64,000 bases of DNA from BJ22 sp021298375 (GTDB lineage: Bacteria; Planctomycetota; Planctomycetia; Pirellulales; Pirellulaceae). Shown here in pieces: positions 9,504 through 17,621 of the stretch (position 1 is its first letter; every line of letters starts with the position of its first letter). The stretch covers positions 17,593 to 81,592 of the forward strand of contig JBKDOL010000058.1 of NCBI GenBank assembly GCA_046343015.1, read 5' to 3'. The notes beneath the pieces were generated by a model. The model was not told the origin of the DNA and ran no database searches. It saw only the letters and a list, made by a program, of their open reading frames with translations. A program made the position numbers and the translations under genes.

Positions 9504-10022
9504 TTATTCTTCCTCTTCTTCGGTCTCTTCTTCCGGCTGCCGCTCGCCGAGTTGCCGATTCAGTAACAGCAGGGCCGATGCGTCATCACCCGCTATCCGG
9601 AAGTGGGCGAGGATTTGCTCAATGCTGTCCTCTTCCTCGACCTGCTCGTCGAGAAACCATTTCAAGTGACTGACGGTGGCGTAGTCCTTCACTTCGTTGG
9701 CGATGGCATAAAGCTCGTGAATCGCTGCCGTGTTTGCCTTCTCCGTCTCCAGAGCCTGCTGGAACACCACCATCGGCTTGCCTTGACGGATCTGGGGAGC
9801 CTCCAGTCCGGACAGATGCACCTGCCCGCCGCGGCGATGCACATATCGGAACAGTCGCATGGCATGTTGCATCTCCTCGCCGTGTTGCAACTCCATCCAT
9901 CTCGCAAAACCGTCCAGTCCCTCATTTTGAAAATGGGCCGCCATCGCCAGGTAGTGATAGGCAGACTGCAGTTCCTGATGAATCTGACGATTGATTGCTG
10001 CGGCCAGTTTTTGGGGGAGCAT
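9504..10022 (-). CDS. ftnA: Ferritin (non-haem bacterial ferritin)
   Basis: This iron-storage protein of 172 aa is predicted to assemble into a 24-mer shell that oxidises and stores iron. The four-helix ferritin pattern is intact, with ferroxidase ligands in QELQSAYHY (Glu17), QHGEEMQHA (Glu50 and His53 region), LETEKANT (Glu94) and LDEQVEEE (Gln/Glu near 126-130). The C-terminal tail is a run of glutamates. The ATG at 10022 is preceded by a strong AGGAGG nine bases upstream. The gene stands alone, divergent from the hydroxyproline cluster. Confidence 0.93.
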   Translation of the reverse strand: MLPQKLAAAINRQIHQELQSAYHYLAMAAHFQNEGLDGFARWMELQHGEEMQHAMRLFRYVHRRGGQVHLSGLEAPQIRQGKPMVVFQQALETEKANTAAIHELYAIANEVKDYATVSHLKWFLDEQVEEEDSIEQILAHFRIAGDDASALLLLNRQLGERQPEEETEEEEE

Positions 10023-10525
10023 GGCAGGAGACCTCCTGGAAAATGGGAGCGTGAACGTTTCAAACTTGCCCGGAAACCGTATCGGACCGGCAATCGCCAC
10101 TTGTATTTAACCGATTTCTCGATGAACCAAGAAGGGGGAACCCCAGCGGAGAATGGGCCCGCACGCTGCTTCGCAAACGGCGGTTTGAGTGCCGTGCTCC
10201 CGAACCGCAGCTGATTTCCACACGGCAGCCTGCTGTCCAGCGGCAGCTTGTTGCCCGGCGGCAAGCTCGTCTGGGTCGCAGCCTCGGGTTGGTCTTAAAG
10301 GAGGTCTTAGAACAGAGAGGAACGTCGCTTAGAATGGAAGGCTCCGGGTTTTCCCACGCAGAGCGATGGTCGATAGACTGTTGATGCCAACTTCCTTCCG
10401 CACACCGGGATGGATGTCGTCGGCACGGTTGCCCCGAGCGGGCGAATTCCGCATTCAAGAGTCAGCAAAAGCACACCCCGTCAATCGCTGATCGAGTTTT
10501 TCTTCAGGTTGCAAAGGACAGTTTC
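10023..10525. other. Divergent intergenic region, ferritin / hydroxyproline cluster
   Basis: About 500 bases between divergent genes, so both promoters should lie here. I see no gene and could not identify a convincing operator. The AAAGGA ribosome-binding site of the next gene is at its right end. Confidence 0.5.
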
Positions 10526-11434
10526 ATGCAAGTCAATTGGAGCGGTGTTTTTCCAGCCGCGACCACCCAGTTTCATCCGGATCAATCGCTCAACATCCCA
10601 GCCACCCTGGCTCACATCGAAGCCATGATCGAAGCTGGGATTCATGGACTGATCATGCTGGGAACCGTAGGCGAGAACTGTTCCCTCGAGTACTCGGAAA
10701 AGTTCGAGTTGTTGCGAGCGGTTGTCCGGCACGTCAAAGGCCGAATCCCCGTCCTCTCCGGTGTGGCTGAGTACACCACAGCACTCGCCTGCCGCTTTGC
10801 CCGCGATGCCGAGCAGGCAGGCTTGGATGGACTGATGGTCCTTCCCTGTATGGTCTACAACTCCGATTCCCGGGAGACGGTTGCACACTATCGGGCGGTG
10901 GCTGCGGCCAGCCAGCTGCCGATCATGATTTACAACAACCCGGTTTCCTACAAGGTCGATATCTCTCCCGAGACCTTTGCCGAATTGGCGGATGAGCCCA
11001 AGTTTGTGGCGATCAAGGAGTCGTCCGAAAACGTACGGCGGATAACCGATATCAAGAATGTCTGTGGGGATCGCTACCTGCTGTTCTGCGGAGTGGATGA
11101 CTTGGTTTTGGAGAGCATTGTCCTCGGGGCAACTGGTTGGGTTTCGGGGCTGGTAAATGCCTTTCCCGCTGAGAACAGATTGCTTTGGGACTTGGCACTC
11201 GCGGGCAACTTCGAGGAAGCGCTCAAGGTTTACCGCTGGTACATGCCGCTGCTTCATCTCGACACGCACGTCAAGCTGGTTCAATACATCAAGCTCGCAG
11301 CCCAGGAGTGCGGTTTTGGCAGCGAGCTGACCCGGGCTCCCCGATTGCCGCTGGTGGGAGAAGAGCGCGAACGAGTGCTGCGGATTATTCGCGAGGGGAT
11401 TCGCACCCGCCCGCAAGTGCCCGCCTCTGTCTGA
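10526..11434 (+). CDS. DapA-family lyase; likely 1-pyrroline-4-hydroxy-2-carboxylate deaminase
   Basis: This is a Schiff-base (beta/alpha)8 enzyme of the dihydrodipicolinate synthase/N-acetylneuraminate lyase superfamily, 302 aa. The GTVGENCSL loop, the Tyr of MIYNNPVSYK and the Schiff-base Lys in FVAIKESSENV are visible. The family alone does not fix the substrate. The next three genes are the other steps of hydroxyproline breakdown, so the best call is the deaminase that turns 1-pyrroline-4-hydroxy-2-carboxylate into 2-oxoglutarate semialdehyde. The start has AAAGGA six bases upstream. It is the first gene of the cluster and separated by 220 bases from the next, so it may be partly independently transcribed. 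Confidence 0.88.
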   Translation: MQVNWSGVFPAATTQFHPDQSLNIPATLAHIEAMIEAGIHGLIMLGTVGENCSLEYSEKFELLRAVVRHVKGRIPVLSGVAEYTTALACRFARDAEQAGLDGLMVLPCMVYNSDSRETVAHYRAVAAASQLPIMIYNNPVSYKVDISPETFAELADEPKFVAIKESSENVRRITDIKNVCGDRYLLFCGVDDLVLESIVLGATGWVSGLVNAFPAENRLLWDLALAGNFEEALKVYRWYMPLLHLDTHVKLVQYIKLAAQECGFGSELTRAPRLPLVGEERERVLRIIREGIRTRPQVPASV

Positions 11435-11653
11435 TTGGAAGTCGGCAGCGGCGACCGCGTTGCGTGCAGTCAGGCGTCTCTGCTCGGAACTCTCCGCCAC
11501 GACCGCGCTGGCTGGCTCCTCTGACCAGTGGCCGGCGGATGTTCCGAGCCTATCGGGAAGCCGGCTTCCCAGGCAACCCTACGCCTTGCGCGAGTTGACT
11601 CGCCGCTTGTTATCACTTCGGGTGCAATTGACGGGCTGAAATCTGGAACCGGG

Positions 11654-13273
11654 ATGCAAATTGACATGGAGAATCGACTGGTGAATTCACTTGAACCTGT
11701 ACTGCTGGATGGGGAATGGCAAGTCGCCTCCAGTTGCGGTGAATTTCAGGCGCTCAATCCGGCGACCGGAGAGCAACTCGAACGGCGGTTTCCAGTCAGT
11801 GACTGGAGCGACTGCGACCGGGCTTTGGACGCAGCTGTTAAGGCAGCCGAGGCGTTGCGGGAAGCCGAGCCGGAAATTCTGGCCAGCTTTCTTGAGGCCT
11901 ATGCGCTGGGCATTGAGCAAGAATCGCACGAGTTGGCTGAATTGGCGGCGATGGAAACGGGACTTCCCTTCCAGCCGCGGTTGAAGGATGTGGAGCTGCC
12001 GCGCACGGTCAATCAGCTGCGGCAGGCAGCCCAAGCCGCGCGCGAAGGGTCCTGGGCGCTGCCGACGCTCGACACCAAGGCCAACATCCGCAGTTACTTT
12101 GCTCCGATCGGGCCTGTCGTCACGATCGGCCCGAACAATTTTCCGTTTGCCTTTAATGGAGCCTCGGGCGGCGATTTCGCGGCGGCGATCGCCGCTGGGA
12201 ATCCCGTGATTGTCAAAGCACACCCGGCTCATCCAAGGACCACCCACCGGCTTGTGGAACTCGCCTTCGCTGCCCTTCGGCAAACACAGTTGCCACCTGC
12301 GACGATTCAATTGCTCTATCGCTTGGGACATGCAGATGGCGAGCGCCTGGTCAGCGACCCGCGAGTTGCCGCAACTGGATTTACTGGCGGCAGGGGAACC
12401 GGAATGCAACTCAAGGCCGCGGCTGATCGCGCGGGAAAATTGATTTATCTGGAGATGTCCAGCGTCAATCCGGTCGTGGTCCTCCCCGCAGCGCTGGCTG
12501 AGCGTTCGGCGGCGATCGCCGAAGAGTTTGGTACCAGTTGCCTGATGGGGGCGGGGCAATTCTGCACCAACCCCGGGTTTGTCCTGCTCGTTGAGGGGTC
12601 AGCGACTGAAAGTTTTATTTCCGCCGTGCAATCCAAGTTTCGAGCGACTCCTCCAGGAACCTTGCTCGGACCGGCAGTGCGGAGTGGTTTGATCGAATCG
12701 ACCTCCAAGCTGATCGCGGCGGGAGCGCAGGTGCTTGCCGGCGGAGAGGCTGCAGCAGGCCCTCGGATAGCTTTTGACAATACCCTGCTGCGAATTTCCG
12801 GCGCGCAGTTTCTCGCCCAAGCCCAACTGTTTCAAACGGAGATGTTTGGAGCCTCAACCCTGTTTGTCATCGCCCAGAACATGGCGCAGACGGTGGACAT
12901 TCTCCGCCATCTGGAAGGCAACCTGACCGGGACTATTTACACGGCTTCAGCTGGAGAGAGCGAGCGGGATTATCAGCTGGTCGCGGCCGCCTTGAGGCCC
13001 CGGGTTGGCCGGTTACTGAACAATAAAATGCCAACTGGCGTGGCGGTGTCTCCGGCCATGAATCATGGCGGCCCCTACCCGTCCACGGGACATCCAGGGT
13101 TCACTGCCGTTGGTATCCCCGCTTCCATCCGAAGGTTTGCGATGCTGCAGTGCTTCGACAACGTTCCTCAGGAAAGGCTGCCAAGATTGCTGAAAGATGT
13201 CATGCCCGGTTCCGCCTGGCGACTGGTCGATGGCCAATGGACCCGCGGCAATATCGAGCGGAGTGAATCGTGA
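11654..13273 (+). CDS. 2-oxoglutarate semialdehyde dehydrogenase (NADP-type ALDH)
   Basis: This aldehyde dehydrogenase of 539 aa oxidises 2-oxoglutarate (2,5-dioxovalerate) semialdehyde to 2-oxoglutarate, the last step of hydroxyproline catabolism. The ALDH landmarks are the cofactor segment IGPNNFPFAFNG, the general-base Glu267 (YLEMSSVNP) and the nucleophile Cys304 (GAGQFCTNPG). The C-terminal half (LNNKMPTGVAVSPAMNHGG) is typical of the KGSADH branch. The start is taken as ATG 11654; the frame is open upstream to 11528 and ATG 11666 is also possible. Its stop overlaps the next start by four bases (GTGA), a sign of translational coupling. Confidence 0.9.
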   Translation: MQIDMENRLVNSLEPVLLDGEWQVASSCGEFQALNPATGEQLERRFPVSDWSDCDRALDAAVKAAEALREAEPEILASFLEAYALGIEQESHELAELAAMETGLPFQPRLKDVELPRTVNQLRQAAQAAREGSWALPTLDTKANIRSYFAPIGPVVTIGPNNFPFAFNGASGGDFAAAIAAGNPVIVKAHPAHPRTTHRLVELAFAALRQTQLPPATIQLLYRLGHADGERLVSDPRVAATGFTGGRGTGMQLKAAADRAGKLIYLEMSSVNPVVVLPAALAERSAAIAEEFGTSCLMGAGQFCTNPGFVLLVEGSATESFISAVQSKFRATPPGTLLGPAVRSGLIESTSKLIAAGAQVLAGGEAAAGPRIAFDNTLLRISGAQFLAQAQLFQTEMFGASTLFVIAQNMAQTVDILRHLEGNLTGTIYTASAGESERDYQLVAAALRPRVGRLLNNKMPTGVAVSPAMNHGGPYPSTGHPGFTAVGIPASIRRFAMLQCFDNVPQERLPRLLKDVMPGSAWRLVDGQWTRGNIERSES

Positions 13274-14226
13274 GCCCTGCCCAGTTGCCTGCTGAAATCG
13301 AGATTGTCGATTCCCACACCGGCGGAGAACCGACTCGGGTGGTGATCGCCGGCGGGCCTGACTTGGGATCGGGAAACTTGTTGCTGCGGCGCGAACGTTT
13401 TCGAAGGGAGTTCGATCATTTCCGCTCAGCCGTGATCAATGAACCGCGCGGGTCGGACGTGGTCGTGGGCGCGCTCCTCTTGCCGCCTGAAGATCCGCGC
13501 TGTGTGGCCGGCACGATTTTCTTTAATAACGCGGGCTATCTGGGAATGTGCGGCCACGGAACCATCGGCCTGTTGGTAACGCTGTTGTATCTGGGCAAAA
13601 TCCAGCCCGGCGAGCACCTGCTCGAGACCCCGGTTGGGGTCGTCAAGACTCTGGTCCATGACTCCGAGACCGTCACCGTGGAAAACGTCCCCAGTTATCG
13701 CTGGGCCGAACAGGTGGCAGTCGACGTTCCAGGATTGGGGAAAGTCGTGGGCGAAGTTGCCTGGGGGGGGAACTGGTTTTTTCTGGTCAGGGAGCATGGC
13801 GAGACCATTGCCTTGAGCAATCTCGACCGTCTGCTGGAAGTGACTCGCCGGATCAAGCAGGCCCTGCTCGATGGGGGCATTCGCGGGCCAGCGGGAGAGG
13901 AGTTGGATCACATTGAGTTGTTTGGCCCGGCCGACCCCGCCAAAGCCGACAGCCGCAACTTCGTGCTCTGTCCCGGTGGAGCCTATGATCGTTCCCCCTG
14001 CGGGACGGGCACCAGCGCGAAGCTGGCTTGCCTGGCTGCTGCAGGAAAGCTGGCCCCCGGCCAGCGATGGCGTCAGGAAAGTGTGATTGGCAGCGTCTTT
14101 GAAGCAAGTTACCAGCGGCAGGAAGGCGAAAAGATCATTCCTCAGATCACTGGTCGCGCTTGGGTCTGCGGCGCGGGGAAACTGTTGTTCCATTCCCGCG
14201 ACCCGTTTCAACAAGGAATTCGCTGA
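13270..14226 (+). CDS. 4-hydroxyproline 2-epimerase (proline racemase family)
   Basis: This 318 aa enzyme epimerises trans-4-hydroxy-L-proline to cis-4-hydroxy-D-proline without cofactor. Both catalytic thiols are present: Cys94 in MCGHGTIG and Cys244 in SPCGTGTSAK. That rules out the one-cysteine dehydratase branch of the family. The substrate call over plain proline racemase rests on the neighbours. The GTG start overlaps the preceding stop (GTGA), and its own TGA overlaps the next ATG (TGATG). Confidence 0.93.
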   Translation: MSPAQLPAEIEIVDSHTGGEPTRVVIAGGPDLGSGNLLLRRERFRREFDHFRSAVINEPRGSDVVVGALLLPPEDPRCVAGTIFFNNAGYLGMCGHGTIGLLVTLLYLGKIQPGEHLLETPVGVVKTLVHDSETVTVENVPSYRWAEQVAVDVPGLGKVVGEVAWGGNWFFLVREHGETIALSNLDRLLEVTRRIKQALLDGGIRGPAGEELDHIELFGPADPAKADSRNFVLCPGGAYDRSPCGTGTSAKLACLAAAGKLAPGQRWRQESVIGSVFEASYQRQEGEKIIPQITGRAWVCGAGKLLFHSRDPFQQGIR

Positions 14227-15479
14227 TGAGCCGGAAAACGGAGCAGACCGTAATTATTGGCGGCGGGGTGATCGGCGCGATGTGCGCCTGGTACCTCCAG
14301 CAGGCCGGGCAGCAAGTCACCATTCTCGACCGCGACCGCTTGGGAGCCGCTTGTTCTCACGGAAACTGCGGATACGTCAGCCCCAGCCACGTGCTGCCGT
14401 TGACCCAGCCTGGCATGGTTCGCAAAGCCCTGCGCTCGATGCTCAGCAGCAACTCGCCGTTTTATGTCAAGCCGCGCCTCTCGCTCGATCTCTGGTCGTG
14501 GCTGTTCAAGTTTGCACGCCGTTGTAATGAGCGCGATATGCTCGAGGCGGCCGACTCGATTCATCGCCTCCTGCAGTCCGCACGGCAACTCTACATCGAT
14601 CTCATCGAGAGCCAGAAGCTCGATTGCGAGTGGCAGCCGATCGGCCTGTTGTTTGTCTTTCATGATGCCCATGAGTTTCACGAGTATGAGCCTACCAACC
14701 GGATGCTCGAGAAAAAGTACGGTGTCTCCGCCCGGCCGATCGACGGTGGTGAATTGACAAAGTTCGAACCGGCTCTCATTCCCGGTCTCGGTGGAGCCTG
14801 GTACTACGATTGCGACAGTCACCTTCGACCCGACAAATTGATGAGCGAGTTGCGGCGCATCCTCCTCCGCGATGGAGTCAAAATTGTTGAGAATTGCGAA
14901 GTCACCGGCTTTCGCGAGGTCGCCGGGAAGGCGGTTGCCGTCGAGACGAAAACGCAGGGCGAGATTCCGGCTGATCGGTTTGTGGTTGCCTGCGGCGCCT
15001 TGACCCCGTTTTTAAATCAACATTTGGGCTGCAGGATTCCGATTCAGCCCGGCAAGGGTTACTCCCTGACCATGCCCCGGCCGGCCAGTTGCCCGACCTA
15101 TCCCCTGATTTTCGAGCAGCACCGGGTTGCGATTACGCCGATGAACAGCGGCTATCGAATCGGTTCCACGATGGAGTTCGCAGGGTATGACAGCAGTATC
15201 AACCAGAGTCGCCTGCAACTGCTGATGGACTCGGCCAAGTTGTATCTCCGCGAACCACTGGGGGAACCCGTTCAAGAAACTTGGTACGGCTGGAGGCCGA
15301 TGACTTGGGATAGTAAACCTTATCTCGATCGCGCCCCGAAATTTGAAAATGTTTGGGTCGCGGCCGGGCACAACATGCTGGGGCTCTCAATGGCGACGGT
15401 CACCGGCAAGCTGATTGCCGAGTTGCTGACCGGTCAACAGCCGCACCTCGACCTGCGACCACTGCGAATTGGCCGCTGA
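14226..15479 (+). CDS. FAD-dependent D-amino-acid oxidoreductase; likely cis-4-hydroxy-D-proline oxidase/dehydrogenase
   Basis: This is a DadA-like flavoprotein of 417 aa. The N-terminal dinucleotide fold is VIIGGGVIGAMCAWYL (residues 9-24) with the acidic end of strand 2 at ILDRD. The C-terminal FAD-binding region reads WVAAGHNMLGLSMATVTGKLIAELL. In this cluster it should oxidise cis-4-hydroxy-D-proline to the pyrroline that the first gene's product deaminates. The start overlaps the epimerase stop. The electron acceptor (oxygen or respiratory chain) cannot be told from sequence. Confidence 0.9.
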   Translation: MSRKTEQTVIIGGGVIGAMCAWYLQQAGQQVTILDRDRLGAACSHGNCGYVSPSHVLPLTQPGMVRKALRSMLSSNSPFYVKPRLSLDLWSWLFKFARRCNERDMLEAADSIHRLLQSARQLYIDLIESQKLDCEWQPIGLLFVFHDAHEFHEYEPTNRMLEKKYGVSARPIDGGELTKFEPALIPGLGGAWYYDCDSHLRPDKLMSELRRILLRDGVKIVENCEVTGFREVAGKAVAVETKTQGEIPADRFVVACGALTPFLNQHLGCRIPIQPGKGYSLTMPRPASCPTYPLIFEQHRVAITPMNSGYRIGSTMEFAGYDSSINQSRLQLLMDSAKLYLREPLGEPVQETWYGWRPMTWDSKPYLDRAPKFENVWVAAGHNMLGLSMATVTGKLIAELLTGQQPHLDLRPLRIGR

Positions 15480-15505
15480 AACTGCCTGGACGGAACGCCT
15501 ATTGT

Positions 15506-15754
15506 TCAGTTCCAAAAGCCGATCAGCCAAATCACGATAAAGATCGCCGACATGAAGCCGACCAGTCCAATCGCCGTGCGGATTGACTGGTCGAGGATCT
15601 CTTTTATTCGCTCATGGCGCGTGGCCCCGTAGACGAGGCTGACGACGACGACCAGCGGAATGGCGTACCACAATCGGGCATGCCAGAGCGAAATCGCGAG
15701 CAGTTGCGGCAGGACGAAGTCGATCAGGGCGGAAGCTAGGCTGGCGGAAATCAT
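15506..15754 (-). CDS. Small membrane protein, unknown function
   Basis: I do not recognise a family. The 82 aa product has two or three hydrophobic segments (about residues 10-22, 28-42 and 60-80) joined by a short charged loop, TRHERIKEILDQSIRT. A GTG at 15784 would give ten more residues. It follows the TM2-like gene on the same strand closely enough to be in one transcript. Confidence 0.6.
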   Translation of the reverse strand: MISASLASALIDFVLPQLLAISLWHARLWYAIPLVVVVSLVYGATRHERIKEILDQSIRTAIGLVGFMSAIFIVIWLIGFWN

Positions 15755-15800
15755 GAGGTCAGGATCCAAAAGGGGAAATTGCACCGCGGCTCAGACCGGC

Positions 15801-16472
15801 TCAGGCTTCGGAGGGGCCTGTTCGCTTCTGTTTTCTCTCTTCGAACTTCCGCCGCATTTCCGGCGTGATGATCATCGGGCCCGCAAAGGCGTCATAGACG
15901 GCAAGCAAATTGAGTAACCCGGCAACCATCGTGTACAAGGTTCCCATCTCGAACCAGTGCCCCAATTCCGAGTGCCACATGCCGAGCACATCATTGCGCT
16001 CCATGTAGACCGGACCCGCCGGTGGAGCCATGAAGCCGTCGACCAGCGGGCGACCTTGGAAGTTGGTGTCGCTGGCTGGAATCATCGAGAATTCTCGGAG
16101 TCCCTCCGTCGTGACCGTGCCCGCCGGGTAGCGTCGACACATCTGAAACCAAGGATCACTGCCACTCCGGGTGACAGCGGCTTGGAGGATCGCTGGAAAC
16201 GCGGGGAGGCCGACGCCTGCCTGACAGAAATACTGCCATCGGAAATCGTTGGGACGCGTGGAGGCGTAAACTACCCGCCCGCGGCCCATCGCCAAGCCGA
16301 AAAAGAAGGTGCTCAAGATGCAGACCATGAACAGCAGGCCCTTGGCATACCGCCGCTGGTACAGGTGCCCGGCACCAGGCCAGAGCCACGCCAGTAACGC
16401 TGCCCACCTCGTGTCACGTAACTCTATCGTCAGCGGTTGGCCTTCCTCGAGATCATACTGCACTGCTGTCAT
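15801..16472 (-). CDS. TM2-like / DUF6677-type membrane protein
   Basis: This 223 aa protein has a TM2-like opening, AALLAWLWPGAGHLYQRRYAKGLLF in character, in which a hydrophobic helix, a Gly/Pro turn and a Tyr-Gln-Arg segment are followed by a second helix (about residues 24-62). A periplasmic or cytosolic stretch of about 90 residues leads to a third hydrophobic segment (about 172-200) and a basic tail. Planctomycete proteins of this design are grouped as DUF6677, with no known function; I assign it by general resemblance. It is divergent from rsmE. Confidence 0.68.
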   Translation of the reverse strand: MTAVQYDLEEGQPLTIELRDTRWAALLAWLWPGAGHLYQRRYAKGLLFMVCILSTFFFGLAMGRGRVVYASTRPNDFRWQYFCQAGVGLPAFPAILQAAVTRSGSDPWFQMCRRYPAGTVTTEGLREFSMIPASDTNFQGRPLVDGFMAPPAGPVYMERNDVLGMWHSELGHWFEMGTLYTMVAGLLNLLAVYDAFAGPMIITPEMRRKFEERKQKRTGPSEA

Positions 16473-16777
16473 GGCAACGGAAGTTCCTTGATGTAATGGA
16501 TGGCTTGGTGTTCCGCCAAGCCGCTAAACGTCGGCATGCAGCCCGCAAGCATCGCGAGCCAATCAGTCACTTGTCGGCAATTAAACGCCTTGTCGTGGAA
16601 GTCGCGGCGCCTTGCTCGGACACGAGCGGAAACGAAGTGCGGGAGGGTCCGCCGAAAGCCTACTTCCCCCAGTCGTGCGAACCTCCTATTGTGGAGTTTG
16701 CGGCACCAGCCTGCAACGCCAATCGGGCACCCGGCGCCGATTGATTTCCAACCGATTTTTCCAGTGAGCCCAGCCCA
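16473..16777. other. Divergent intergenic region
   Basis: These roughly 300 bases separate the divergent TM2-like gene and rsmE. I see no gene or obvious element. Confidence 0.4.
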
Positions 16778-17479
16778 TTGCCCGCCCGTTTTTTCTCGCC
16801 CACGCCCCTGGCCCAAGCCTCTGCCGAGTTGTATCTCGCGCCGGATGAGGCTCATCATCTCGCTCATGTGCTGCGTTTGCAGTCAGGCGACCAGATTCTG
16901 CTCCTGGATGGATTAGGTTGGGAAGGGACCGCTGAAATTACTGCCATCAGAAAAGGGCGGGTTGCCGTCCGTCTGCTAAACGCTGCCGAAGTCAATCGGG
17001 AAGCTCGCCGTCGTTTGACCCTTGCCGTCTCGCTACCGAAAGGGGACCGACAAAAACTGCTGGTCGAGAAGTTGACGGAACTGGGCGTTGGCCGACTCCT
17101 CCCGCTTCGTTGCCAACGGAGCGTGGCCCAACCGGTCGATTCGGCACTGACCCGCTTGGAGCAACACGTCGTCGCCGCATGCAAACAATCGGGACGGACT
17201 TGCAGAATGGAAATTGCCGCTCCGGTAGACATTGAAGGACTCTGCCGTTTGACAATCCCCGACCAGCGAGTGGTCGCTCATCCCGGAAATCAAAACTGCA
17301 TCTACCCCGAACAGCTCGCCGGCAACGAGCTCTTGGCGGCGATTGGCCCCGAGGGGGGCTTCACTGAGGAAGAACTGGGGCGATTGATAGAAGCGGGCTG
17401 GAAATGCCTCGACTTGGGAACGCGATTGCTGAGAATCGAAACGGCGGCGATCGGACTCGCTGCCAAATGGCTACTTTAA
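16778..17479 (+). CDS. rsmE: 16S rRNA (uracil1498-N3)-methyltransferase RsmE
   Basis: This SPOUT-class methyltransferase of 233 aa modifies U1498 of 16S rRNA. The N-terminal PUA-like part contains HHLAHVLRLQSGD. The SPOUT core has SLPKGDRQKLLVEKLTELG, then the SAM-binding knot segments AAIGPEGGFTEEEL and LGTRLLRIETA. The length fits the family. The start is a TTG at 16778 and gives MPARFFSP, the typical RsmE opening; no ATG or GTG lies closer in frame. Confidence 0.92.
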   Translation: MPARFFSPTPLAQASAELYLAPDEAHHLAHVLRLQSGDQILLLDGLGWEGTAEITAIRKGRVAVRLLNAAEVNREARRRLTLAVSLPKGDRQKLLVEKLTELGVGRLLPLRCQRSVAQPVDSALTRLEQHVVAACKQSGRTCRMEIAAPVDIEGLCRLTIPDQRVVAHPGNQNCIYPEQLAGNELLAAIGPEGGFTEEELGRLIEAGWKCLDLGTRLLRIETAAIGLAAKWLL

Positions 17480-17495
17480 TTTGCCCATCAGCTCG

Positions 17496-17540
17496 GTGCC
17501 CCCTGCACTGGTCCCCCCTGCACTGGGCCCCCCTGCACTG
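17496..17540. repeat. Tandem repeat, 15 bp x 3
   Basis: Three adjacent units vary only in the first three bases (GTG, GTC or GGC) before CCCCCTGCACTG or a one-base variant. They sit between the convergent rsmE and M28 peptidase genes. Confidence 0.9.
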
Positions 17541-17621
17541 GGCGGCTCACGTGAGGCTGCTTTGGGATCGCGAACTTCGGATTGAAGAAACAGAGAGCCG
17601 CGGTGGCCCGCGCCCCTGCGA

